Shown here piece after piece: positions 5,884 to 12,382 of a DNA stretch of 14,162 nucleotides. Made by a program: the position numbers and the translations under genes. This DNA comes from DTU015 sp964406505 (GTDB lineage: Bacteria; Bacillota; Sulfobacillia; Fermentithermobacillales; Fermentithermobacillaceae). The stretch is taken from contig CAYORX010000030.1 of NCBI GenBank assembly GCA_964406505.1, forward strand, positions 1 to 14,162, given 5' to 3'. Every line of letters begins with the position of its first letter. The stretch's first letter is position 1. Below the pieces are notes generated by a model that worked only from the letters and a program-made list of their open reading frames with translations, was not told the origin of the DNA and searched no databases.

Positions 5884-6555
5884 TTATAATTTAGATAAGG
5901 GTTTTCGTTTTGTCGAAAATATGATATCACCGAAGATATCCGGCTGTTTTGCAAACAGTCTTCTGCGTTTAACAAGTTCAAGCAAAACCAGAAAGTTCAA
6001 AACTGAATCCTGAGCGCTGCTACTCACGAAAAGAGAAAACCGAAGCACAACATATTCCGATGCCAGGCGTGTAACTTCCTTCCAAAACCACTTTAGGTGT
6101 TCTGAAAAGTTCCGCTTTAAAACCACGACTGATCGCTTCCGGGGAACCATTCGATCTATCAGCAAACTCATTGTGCACGCTAGCTCCTGCGTTTCGATAG
6201 CGGTGACCTCTGTACATGTTTGCATTTGCAAAAACGATTTACATCCTCGGCGATATGATAATGCGGAATTGTGAACTAAATCACCGATTACACTTACAGT
6301 TGTAGCAAATTCAAATTCGTCTAATAAGGCTATTTCTTTTTCAAGCAGCTCGCCTGTCTTCATTTGGTTTTCTTCTTTTGTCTCATCTTCCACGGTTTCG
6401 TGCACAGGTAATAAATATTGCACTTTTGTCAATACCAAAAAAGAAGCATCTACCATAAGGGGTATTGAGTCATCGAGTGGTATTTGCTTTCGCTGGATTT
6501 GTTGTCTCAGGTTTTTGCACAATGGGGCTAATTGTAGCATTCTCACTGAAATCAC
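5884..6555 (-). CDS. scpA: Segregation and condensation protein A, divergent and lacking its first N-terminal helix
   Basis: A 223-residue kleisin. The stretch LDDSIPLMVDASFLVLTKV...YLLP (27-50) matches the second half of the ScpA N-domain, and SVLNFLVLLELVKRRRLFAKQPDIFGDI near the C terminus is the winged-helix domain that contacts the Smc head. Position, directly before scpB, agrees. The near-universal opening FEGPLDLLL..L helix, about 25 residues, is missing; no other minus frame upstream encodes it, since each is closed by stops within the peptidase gene. The GTG at 6555 lies six bases after the peptidase TGA and in the same frame, with no convincing SD. Either this is a truncated but working ScpA, a 5' deletion, or a pseudogene in progress. 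The middle region is also poorly conserved. Confidence 0.8.
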   Translation of the reverse strand: MISVRMLQLAPLCKNLRQQIQRKQIPLDDSIPLMVDASFLVLTKVQYLLPVHETVEDETKEENQMKTGELLEKEIALLDEFEFATTVSVIGDLVHNSALSYRRGCKSFLQMQTCTEVTAIETQELACTMSLLIDRMVPRKRSVVVLKRNFSEHLKWFWKEVTRLASEYVVLRFSLFVSSSAQDSVLNFLVLLELVKRRRLFAKQPDIFGDIIFSTKRKPLSKL

Positions 6556-6561
6556 GCCTTG

Positions 6562-7212
6562 TCAAAACCTGCGTAGTATTATTGATGACAAACTTAGGCC
6601 TACTTTTTGCACAAATCCAATATATCCAGTTACAAAAGGTTGCATAATTGCCGATACAATACCTAACATCAAGAGCGCCACTAAAATTATAAACCCATGA
6701 CGTTTAAATTCCTCCCACAAGTGGCGGGCTTGGTAAGGTATATAAAATTCCAAAATTCGAGAACCATCTAAAGGCGGTATGGGAATTAAATTAAATATAC
6801 CAAGTCCCGCATTAATCCGTGCACCGACACTTAAGACTATAGGTATATACGACCAAATACCTTCAAATTTATATATGGTAAATAATAGTATTGCGACAAC
6901 TTCCAAAACGAACGCCATCACGAAATTTGCAACAGGTCCTGCCACAGCAATCATAGCCATATCACGTTGAGGATTCCTTAATCTGTATGGATCAACAGGA
7001 ACCGGTTTGGCCCATCCAAATCCGGCAATTAAAAGCATTAATGCACCGACCACATCAAAATGCGCCCAAGGTTCTAACGTCATACGTCCGGCCAAATCTG
7101 CGGTATCGTCTCCCAAATGGTAAGCCATTCTAGCGTGGGCATATTCATGAATGCTTATCGCTAATAAAAAACCAGGAACCCTTAAAATTAAAGTGATAAG
7201 ACTATTGGGCAT
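6562..7212 (-). CDS. Site-2 protease-family (M50) membrane zinc peptidase
   Basis: A 216-residue membrane protein of the compact YwhC-like branch of M50. Active site HEYAH (His22, Glu23, His26) lies in the first membrane segment, and NLIPIPPLDG (141-150) supplies the Asp ligand in a later one; WAKPVPVDPYRLRNP and AVAGPVANFV are further family marks. Such proteases cut membrane-bound substrates within the bilayer; the substrates of this branch are unknown. It is not SpoIVFB, as it lacks the CBS domain. ATG at 7212 behind AGGAGG, eight bases away. It heads the run leading into scpA-scpB and has its own promoter. Its stop codon is followed almost at once by scpA in the same frame. Confidence 0.94.
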   Translation of the reverse strand: MPNSLITLILRVPGFLLAISIHEYAHARMAYHLGDDTADLAGRMTLEPWAHFDVVGALMLLIAGFGWAKPVPVDPYRLRNPQRDMAMIAVAGPVANFVMAFVLEVVAILLFTIYKFEGIWSYIPIVLSVGARINAGLGIFNLIPIPPLDGSRILEFYIPYQARHLWEEFKRHGFIILVALLMLGIVSAIMQPFVTGYIGFVQKVGLSLSSIILRRF

Positions 7213-7320
7213 TGATGCACCTCCTAAATCTATATCAAGACTGTAATATAAACAAAGATGAAAAATAACTGATTTAACAATTCACCTGGAAATCAGCCCA
7301 CATGTCAATCGCCAAAGTCC

Positions 7321-7349
7321 ATTATAGCATCTCATAATACTCCTGGTTA
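7321..7349 (-). promoter_or_regulatory. Extended -10 sigma-A promoter ahead of the M50 peptidase-scpAB run
   Basis: A perfect TATAAT (7321-7326) preceded by TGC (7327-7329), i.e. TGnTATAAT, with a poor -35 (TAACCA, 7344-7349) at 17 bases. Extended -10 promoters tolerate a weak -35. It lies in the 174-base gap after spoVAE and leaves a leader of about 100 bases, in which I see no clear riboswitch or hairpin. It would uncouple the housekeeping scpAB genes from the forespore spoVA transcript. Confidence 0.5.
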
Positions 7350-7386
7350 GGGAAAACTGTAGGATGAATAGCTACTGTTTCTCTCC

Positions 7387-7737
7387 TTAGCCCTTGGGAT
7401 TAAACAATACCGCCATTAGATATCCAAATAGTATCGCTGTGAGCAATCCAGGTGAGGCAGCCCTGAAGCCACCGGTAAGAATACCAAATATCCCAGACTG
7501 CGAAACATCTTCTAACATCCCTGTCACCATCATGTGCCCAAAACCGGGTAGCGGTATAGTAGCACCGGCACCACCAATTCTAATAAGAGGAGCATATAAT
7601 CCTAGGCCCGATAACACAGCGCCCACAGTCACGGCCGACACCATAATAATAGCTGGATTCACTTTAGTAACATCCATAACTGCTTGCGCAATCGCGCAAA
7701 GTATTCCGCCTACTAGAAAAGCTTTTACATAATCCAA
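7387..7737 (-). CDS. spoVAE: Stage V sporulation protein AE (SpoVAEb type)
   Basis: A 116-residue membrane protein with about three to four segments. Family marks: KAFLVGGILCAIAQAVMD, NPAIIMV, GAGATIPLPGFGHMMVTGMLE and GILTGGFRAASPGLLTAILFGYLMAVLF. With SpoVAC and SpoVAD it forms the inner-membrane machinery that moves dipicolinic acid into the forespore and releases it on germination. The start is a TTG (7735-7737) with AGGGGGG six bases upstream, and the gene follows spoVAD by 15 bases. No spoVAF or spoVAEa follows; the next gene is an unrelated peptidase. Confidence 0.95.
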   Translation of the reverse strand: MDYVKAFLVGGILCAIAQAVMDVTKVNPAIIMVSAVTVGAVLSGLGLYAPLIRIGGAGATIPLPGFGHMMVTGMLEDVSQSGIFGILTGGFRAASPGLLTAILFGYLMAVLFNPKG

Positions 7738-7752
7738 ATAGAACCCCCCTGC

Positions 7753-8766
7753 TCATTTACACGCAGAAATAGATACTGCATGTGCGACTGAGGGTATTGA
7801 TTCACCTTGCTGACACGAAACGGGACTGTGCAGTGCCCCGGTAGCTACAAAAAGCACCCTGCTATATTCTCCTTTTTGGAGCTTAGGCCAAAGCTTCGCT
7901 GAAAATACACTTGCAGCACAACCGCAACCCGAACCTCCTGCGCCTACCTCCGGGAGTTGCTCATAAATCAATATCCCAGCATCTTGATAAACTGCACTGA
8001 TATCTATTCCTTTCATTTTTAAAAGTTGTTTAGCAACTGCAGCGCCGATTCTACCAAGATCCCCAGAAACGATAAGGTCATAGTCTTGCGGCTCACGTGA
8101 CATATCCGACAAGTGCCTCCAAACTGTATCGACAAATGCCGGCGCCATTGCCGAACCCATGTCATTTGGATCTTGTACTCCCAAATCCCGGACCCGGCCC
8201 ACGGTTACAGCCTCAATACGTGGACCTTTACCCTCCAAACCAATTATTACCGCTCCTGAAGCGGTCGCAGTCCATTGACCCGTCGGTGGCCGTTGGTGAC
8301 CAAATTCGGTAGGATATCTAAATTGACGTTCTGCCGCATCGTGATGACTTGAAGATGCAACTAAAACATGGCGAGCATAGCGACTTGAAGTTAAAACAGA
8401 ACCTAATATCAGGCCTTCTGATAACGTAGCACAAGCACCATAAATCCCCAAAAAAGGGATGTCGTATTCTCTAGCCATATATGTCGACGATATTATTTGA
8501 TTTAGTAAGTCACCTGCAATAAGAAAATCGATCTGCGACGGGTTAAGATCAGCCTTTGCTAACGCTATATCCACAGCTTGCCTTAACATCTTTGACTCTG
8601 CTTTTTCCCAAGAACTTTCTCCTAAAAGGGTAGTGCTGTAGATCATATCAAAAAGCTTGCCTAATGGGCCTCGCCCTTCCTTGGGTCCCACTACAGATGC
8701 GGCTGAAATCACAACCGGCATCGGTTCAAACACACAGGTAGACGCGCCCTTACGACAAAACTGCAA
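7753..8766 (-). CDS. spoVAD: Stage V sporulation protein AD
   Basis: A 337-residue thiolase-fold protein that binds dipicolinic acid in the SpoVA complex. Marks: ISAASVVGPKEGRGPLGKLFD, SKMLRQAVDIAL, FLIAGDLLNQIISSTYMAR, FLGIYGACATLSEGL (the Cys sits in the thiolase nucleophile region but SpoVAD is not catalytic), SSHHDAAERQFRYPTEFGHQRPP, GVQDPNDMG and GSGCGCAASVF. I choose the TTG at 8764-8766, eight bases after AAGGGGG; an earlier in-frame TTG (8770-8772) is only two bases from the SD. The N terminus is slightly shorter than in Bacillus. It lies between spoVAC and spoVAE in the standard order. Confidence 0.96.
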   Translation of the reverse strand: MQFCRKGASTCVFEPMPVVISAASVVGPKEGRGPLGKLFDMIYSTTLLGESSWEKAESKMLRQAVDIALAKADLNPSQIDFLIAGDLLNQIISSTYMAREYDIPFLGIYGACATLSEGLILGSVLTSSRYARHVLVASSSHHDAAERQFRYPTEFGHQRPPTGQWTATASGAVIIGLEGKGPRIEAVTVGRVRDLGVQDPNDMGSAMAPAFVDTVWRHLSDMSREPQDYDLIVSGDLGRIGAAVAKQLLKMKGIDISAVYQDAGILIYEQLPEVGAGGSGCGCAASVFSAKLWPKLQKGEYSRVLFVATGALHSPVSCQQGESIPSVAHAVSISACK

Positions 8767-8807
8767 AAGCAATGCCCCCTTATGTTCTGTTTAGTGTAGT
8801 TTTTTGA

Positions 8808-9260
8808 TTACACGAAAATATAAATCTTGAGTAATGCTACAACTGTAGCAGCTAAAGAAGCGTACACGATCACCGGTCCAGCGACTTGAAACATTTTAGA
8901 TGCAACACCTGTAACAAATCCTTCTCGCTTATGTTCCATAGCCGGTGACACAATTGAATTAGCGAAACCAGTAATAGGCAATGCACTTCCCATACCAGCT
9001 ATATGCCCTAATTTATCATAAATCCCAATTCCAGTGAGAAAAGCACCCGCACATATCATGATCGATGATGTAATGGCATAGGCCTTCTGAATAGGTACAT
9101 CCATAGATAATATGCGGTTAAGCACAATTTGCCCTACGGTGCAAATTAGTCCGCCGACCATGAAAGCTAACATGACGTTACGGGCAATGGGACGCTTTGG
9201 ACGATAGTCTTCTAAAAACTTCAAGTAGGCCTGCTTTTGGCGAACATTGGATTTGCTCAC
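8808..9260 (-). CDS. spoVAC: Stage V sporulation protein AC
   Basis: A 150-residue membrane protein with four to five hydrophobic segments and a basic N terminus. Marks: FMVGGLICTVGQIVLN, GAFLTGIGIYDKLGHIAGMGSALPITGFANSIVSPAMEHKREGFVTGVASKMFQVAGPVI, which is the core SpoVAC block. In Bacillus SpoVAC behaves as a mechanosensitive channel for dipicolinic acid release. The GTG start (9258-9260) overlaps the stop of the dodecin gene (GTGA), with GTGAGG just upstream, so the two are co-translated. The next gene, spoVAD, starts about 40 bases further on. Confidence 0.96.
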   Translation of the reverse strand: MSKSNVRQKQAYLKFLEDYRPKRPIARNVMLAFMVGGLICTVGQIVLNRILSMDVPIQKAYAITSSIMICAGAFLTGIGIYDKLGHIAGMGSALPITGFANSIVSPAMEHKREGFVTGVASKMFQVAGPVIVYASLAATVVALLKIYIFV

Positions 9261-9463
9261 CTTTCCTCACCCAAATATGCTACTTTAACGTTAACCTTGT
9301 AGCTCGTAATTTGACCATCCTTAACAGCTGCAGTCCAATTTATTACCTCAATGCCTGTAATCCCAGACTTTTTGTCTACCATATGCTTAAGAACGCTGTT
9401 TACTGCATCATCCCAACTGTGTTTCGACTCACTGACAAGTTCTAAAATATTTGCTACAGTCAT
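9257..9463 (-). CDS. Dodecin-family flavin-binding protein
   Basis: A 68-residue protein with the dodecin pattern: ILELVSESKHSWDDAVNSVLKH (strand, then amphipathic helix with the SWDDAV signature), then GIEVINWTAAVKDGQITSYKVNVKVAYL, whose W is the residue that stacks on the flavin isoalloxazine in dodecins. Dodecins form 12-mer shells that store riboflavin, FMN or CoA. ATG at 9463 with AAAGGA eight bases upstream. It overlaps spoVAC by four bases and is the first gene after a candidate forespore promoter, so it is probably made in the forespore with SpoVAC-D-E. The spore role is inferred only from this position. Confidence 0.88.
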   Translation of the reverse strand: MTVANILELVSESKHSWDDAVNSVLKHMVDKKSGITGIEVINWTAAVKDGQITSYKVNVKVAYLGEER

Positions 9464-9491
9464 CTCAACATTCCTTTCAATTTCGGAACAG

Positions 9492-9523
9492 AAATATTTT
9501 TGTTTGCGATCTGTAGTATTCCC
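9492..9523 (-). promoter_or_regulatory. Candidate forespore promoter (sigma-G or sigma-F) for dodecin-spoVACDE
   Basis: Two readings overlap. Sigma-G-like: GAATA (9517-9521), 18 bases, AATATTT (9492-9498, 5/7 of CATNHTA). Sigma-F-like: GGGAATACTA (9514-9523) matches every defined position of the -10 GGNRANAHTR, but no good GYWTA lies at 15-16 bases upstream. Bacillus spoVA is sigma-G-dependent, which favours the first. The 77-base gap after sigF is the right place for it. Confidence 0.4.
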
Positions 9524-9540
9524 CCCGCTTTAAAAATGAA

Positions 9541-10254
9541 TCACGACTTTTTTAGGTGAAGAACTTGCCTTAAAATCAAAAGAGCCTTTTTTTCCAATCT
9601 AGAAATATGAGCTTGGGAAAAATTCAATTCGTTAGCAATTTCGCGTTGGGTTTTGCCGTGAAAAAATCGACCAATTACTATAAATTTTAAAGTTTCGTCG
9701 AGAGTAGAAACGGCATCTTTTAAATCAAGAGATTCTGTAAAAGTTTGTTTACTCGAACTTCTAATATGCAATGAATTACTTACTGCATTTGGAGTGTAAG
9801 ATAAATCTTCGAAATAAAGCATCGGTTGAGTTGCTTCTAGCGCGCGACAAAGCAAATCCACATCTATTTCCAATCGTTCAGCCAATTCTTTAACCGACGG
9901 TTCTTTACCCGTTTGAACCTTCATCTTAGCAGAAAAACGTCTTGCCGCTAATGAAATCTCTTTTAGCCGCCGACTAACTTTAATAGCTCCGTTGTCCCGC
10001 AAATACCTTCTAATTTCCCCTAAAATCAAAGGTACTGCATATGTAGAGAACACCGTACCGTAATCTGCATCAAATCTATCGATGGCTTTTATGAGCCCTA
10101 TTGAGCCAATTTGAAACAGATCCTCCCGTTCAAGCAGACCAATATATCTTTTCACGCAAGACCATATGAGCCCAACATTGGCCTTAAACACCTGTGCCTT
10201 CGCTTTTGGATTACCTTCTTTCGCTTTTTTTAAGACCTCCAAACTTACAAACAT
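9541..10254 (-). CDS. sigF: Forespore-specific RNA polymerase sigma factor F
   Basis: A 237-residue sigma-70-family factor. Region 2 has NVGLIWSCVKRYIGLLEREDLFQIGSIGLIKAIDRFD...TYAVPLILGEIRRYLRDNG; region 3 has KVSRRLKEISLAARRF and GKEPSVKELAERLEID; region 4 has GKTQREIANELNFSQAHISRLEKKAL. It is the first forespore-specific sigma factor, held inactive by SpoIIAB until SpoIIAA releases it. Region 4 start (LDETLKFIVIGRFF) is somewhat diverged from the usual RE-x-II-x-RFF. The ATG (10254) lies inside the last codons of spoIIAB, so the genes overlap by ten bases; no strong SD precedes it, suggesting coupling to spoIIAB translation, which would keep sigma-F at or below its anti-sigma factor. Confidence 0.96.
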   Translation of the reverse strand: MFVSLEVLKKAKEGNPKAKAQVFKANVGLIWSCVKRYIGLLEREDLFQIGSIGLIKAIDRFDADYGTVFSTYAVPLILGEIRRYLRDNGAIKVSRRLKEISLAARRFSAKMKVQTGKEPSVKELAERLEIDVDLLCRALEATQPMLYFEDLSYTPNAVSNSLHIRSSSKQTFTESLDLKDAVSTLDETLKFIVIGRFFHGKTQREIANELNFSQAHISRLEKKALLILRQVLHLKKS

Positions 10255-10658
10255 ATTTTCTTTATCATCCTCACCATCGTTCCGCTCCCCAATTTTGAAT
10301 CAACGCATAAACTATCCATAAATGATTCCATAAAAGTAAACCCCAAACCCATATGATCGGGAATTGTCGTAAAGCCAGGCTGCTTTGCTTGATTCACATC
10401 TTCTATTCCTTTGCCTTTATCTGTAACTATGATTTCTATACAATTGTTTTGATTACCGACCACAACTTCTACTAACCCTGTAGACTCGGGATATGCATGA
10501 AGAATAGCGTTGGATACTGCTTCTGAAACAGCAACCTTGATTTCTTCAATATCAGATATAGAGAATTCCATAAATGATGCAAATGTTGCTACAGCTATGC
10601 GGGCCACAGAAACATTGGAATCTACATTGGGGAATTGAAGGCAAATATGATTATTCAT
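10245..10658 (-). CDS. spoIIAB: Anti-sigma-F factor and SpoIIAA kinase
   Basis: A 137-residue GHKL-fold serine kinase. Marks: N-box VAVSEAVSNAILHAYPE, G1 box TDKGKGIED, and G2 box DHMGLGFTFMESFMD, which together bind ATP. It binds sigma-F and phosphorylates SpoIIAA. I take the ATG at 10656-10658 because GGGGAGG sits nine bases before it; this start also gives the usual ATGA overlap with the spoIIAA stop. The open frame extends seven codons further, but the SD would then be coding. It overlaps sigF at its 3' end. Confidence 0.96.
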   Translation of the reverse strand: MNNHICLQFPNVDSNVSVARIAVATFASFMEFSISDIEEIKVAVSEAVSNAILHAYPESTGLVEVVVGNQNNCIEIIVTDKGKGIEDVNQAKQPGFTTIPDHMGLGFTFMESFMDSLCVDSKLGSGTMVRMIKKICL

Positions 10659-11035
10659 ACAATACCGCCTCCCCTGCAATCTTCATGTGAACTTTGTCGC
10701 TTGATTAAATTGATAGCATCTTCCTCTGTCCTTGCAGTTTCAAGCACTAAAAGCAGACCGGCCATTTCAAGCATGGATATTATCTTTGGGGGAATGTTTG
10801 TAAGAATGAATTTGCCGCCCCAGGATGTTATGATCCTGTGACGGCCCAGAAGTACACCAAGTCCTGTAGAATCGATAAAAGTCAGTTCTTTAAGATTTAC
10901 GACAACATTAGGAATTGCGGATTTCTTTAGTCTTTTGTCAAACAAACCGCGAAATTTAGTTGCAGAGGATAAATCGAGTTCTCCTGATACCCTAGCAATA
11001 GCACATAAGGGCGCTTCATGAAAATCAACCTTCAC
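10655..11035 (-). CDS. spoIIAA: Anti-sigma-F factor antagonist
   Basis: A 126-residue STAS-domain protein. Marks: IARVSGELDLSSATKF, NVVVNLKELTFIDSTGLGVLLGR (Ser56 is the residue phosphorylated by SpoIIAB and dephosphorylated by SpoIIE) and ILTNIPPKIISMLEMAGL. Its C terminus (SSHEDCRGGGIV) is about ten residues longer than in Bacillus because the frame runs through the spoIIAB SD. GTG start at 11033-11035, nine bases after AGGCGG. First gene of the spoIIA operon, with a sigma-H promoter directly upstream. Confidence 0.96.
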   Translation of the reverse strand: MKVDFHEAPLCAIARVSGELDLSSATKFRGLFDKRLKKSAIPNVVVNLKELTFIDSTGLGVLLGRHRIITSWGGKFILTNIPPKIISMLEMAGLLLVLETARTEEDAINLIKRQSSHEDCRGGGIV

Positions 11036-11082
11036 GCACTCGCACCGCCTTTGCTAAAATTTTCCTTTTAGTTAATCAAACT

Positions 11083-11109
11083 ATTCGACGATGCGAAGGT
11101 AATTCCTTT
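11083..11109 (-). promoter_or_regulatory. Sigma-H promoter of the spoIIAA-spoIIAB-sigF operon
   Basis: On the minus strand AAAGGAATT (11101-11109), 13 bases, then CGAAT (11083-11087). Both boxes match the sigma-H consensus (RWAGGAWWT, N12-14, HGAAT) at every position. It begins two bases after the dacF stop codon and about 48 bases before the spoIIAA start, the same arrangement as in B. subtilis, where spoIIA is transcribed by sigma-H under Spo0A control. I did not find a convincing 0A box nearby. Confidence 0.75.
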
Positions 11110-11110
11110 T

Positions 11111-12310
11111 TTAACGCCCGATCATAAACGATTTAAGATACTTTTTAATATAATCAAATAAATTCGCTCGTTCTACTTTGCTCTTTGATACAAGCGGCAG
11201 CGATACGACGATCTCACCGCCTATTTCAACAGCCATTTCGCCAATAAGATCTCCCGCGTTTACAGGAGCAGACACTTTTTCTATATTTATAATTCTTTTG
11301 ACTTCGTCGGACTCTTTTTTTGATATAGTCATGGCGTATGGTTTTTCAGTAACCACTTCAATAACTTCATACTTGCCCTTATGGACTTTTGCCTGGCAGA
11401 TCGATTCGTTATCTTTGACTACATGTACCGTTTTAAAATTAGCAAAGCACCAATCTAATAACCTCCATGCATCATCTTGGCGATGTTCAGGCGTTTCAGC
11501 TCCCATTATCACAACGATAAATCGTGAATCACTGCGCTTTGCGGTGACTGACAAACAATAACCGGATTTACTTGTCATTCCAGTTTTTAGACCGTCTGCG
11601 CCATTGTAAAGATAAACTAGTTTATTGAAGTTGGTTAGCTCATTTTTCCCGCCTCGAAAAGGCGTTTGATATATCTTAGTGTAATTGAGCAAATGGGGTA
11701 CAGTAGTAGCGTGCTTCGACAGCAGGGCTAAATCCATGGCAGTAGTATAATGTGATTCTGCATCAAGCCCGTGGGCATTTTGAAAATTAGTGTTGATCAT
11801 GCCTAACTGTTGAGCTCGCTCGTTCATACGTAAAGCAAACTCTTGCTCTGTGCCCGATATAAATTCAGCTATTATTACCGCACCATCATTAGCAGAGCCA
11901 ACTGCGACTGCCTTTAACCATTCATCCAATGACATGGACTCTCCTATTTCGGCCCAAACTTCTGTGCCGCCCATCTCCCAAGCGTTTTTTGAGGCTATCG
12001 CCTCGTCAGTTAGGTTAACTATTCCTGACGCTACATCCTCAAGCGCTAATACCATGGTCATAATCTTTGTTAGACTTGCAGGGGTTCGCTTGCTGTGGGC
12101 ATCTTTTTCAAAAAGCACTGTTCCAGACGATGCATCTAAAACTACACAAGACGGTGAGTTCACCCGGGGAGGTGAAGCGGAGGCGCTGTAAGTAAGTGAA
12201 GACGCCCAAACCGAGCGCAGATCTTTTAGTGAAATAAGTTGGCAAAAGACAAAGGTAATAATTATGCAAAAGAATATTTTAAAGCAGTGTTTACGTTTAT
12301 ACGACGTCAT
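11111..12310 (-). CDS. dacF: Penicillin-binding D-alanyl-D-alanine carboxypeptidase, DacF type
   Basis: A 399-residue class C low-molecular-mass penicillin-binding protein. After an N-terminal hydrophobic signal segment (residues ~12-28) come the three active-site motifs: SLTK (79-82), SAN (139-141) and KTG (242-244). The C-terminal third is the beta-rich PBP5-C domain, and the last residues (LFDYIKKYLKSFMIGR) form an amphipathic membrane anchor. It removes the terminal D-Ala of peptidoglycan stem peptides. The chosen start, ATG 12308-12310, is seven bases after GGAGG; an earlier ATG two codons upstream abuts the SD. Directly before spoIIAA, as in B. subtilis, where DacF is forespore-made and trims spore peptidoglycan cross-linking. 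Confidence 0.94.
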   Translation of the reverse strand: MTSYKRKHCFKIFFCIIITFVFCQLISLKDLRSVWASSLTYSASASPPRVNSPSCVVLDASSGTVLFEKDAHSKRTPASLTKIMTMVLALEDVASGIVNLTDEAIASKNAWEMGGTEVWAEIGESMSLDEWLKAVAVGSANDGAVIIAEFISGTEQEFALRMNERAQQLGMINTNFQNAHGLDAESHYTTAMDLALLSKHATTVPHLLNYTKIYQTPFRGGKNELTNFNKLVYLYNGADGLKTGMTSKSGYCLSVTAKRSDSRFIVVIMGAETPEHRQDDAWRLLDWCFANFKTVHVVKDNESICQAKVHKGKYEVIEVVTEKPYAMTISKKESDEVKRIINIEKVSAPVNAGDLIGEMAVEIGGEIVVSLPLVSKSKVERANLFDYIKKYLKSFMIGR

Positions 12311-12330
12311 ATCCATCCCTCCAAAATTGT

Positions 12331-12362
12331 GTATCCATACTTTAGGATACCTGTTTACACAG
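12331..12362. repeat. Two adjacent short inverted repeats between xerD and dacF
   Basis: GTATCC-8-GGATAC (12331-12350) has perfect six-base arms, and CTGTTTACACAG (12351-12362) is a ten-of-twelve palindrome that abuts it. They fill most of the 72-base gap in which a dacF promoter is expected. The first lacks a T-run, so it is not a good terminator. A recognisable sigma-F pair was not found here (GGATACACAA is 8/10 for a -10 box but lacks a -35). Confidence 0.35.
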
Positions 12363-12382
12363 ATGGTTATGAACGGCGCATC

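Noticed and set aside
6020..6217. Minus-strand frame of 65 codons inside scpA.
   Set aside because: I considered it as evidence of a frameshifted scpA, but its sequence is not ScpA-like, while the main frame keeps the C-terminal winged-helix motif through the same region.
6562..7212. Identification of the M50 peptidase as SpoIVFB.
   Set aside because: It lacks the CBS domain and a spoIVFA neighbour, and its sequence marks fit the compact YwhC-like branch.
7213..7320. Possible riboswitch or other structured leader before the M50 peptidase gene.
   Set aside because: About 100 bases of leader, but I could find no long helices, no terminator/antiterminator pair and no known riboswitch core by eye.
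7387..7737. Rearrangement that removed spoVAA, spoVAB or spoVAF.
   Set aside because: Clostridia normally carry only spoVAC-D-E, so the absence of the others is ordinary for this lineage.
12331..12350. GTATCC/GGATAC inverted repeat as the xerD terminator.
   Set aside because: Only six pairs, moderate GC and no T-run on the transcribed strand; kept only as a repeat.
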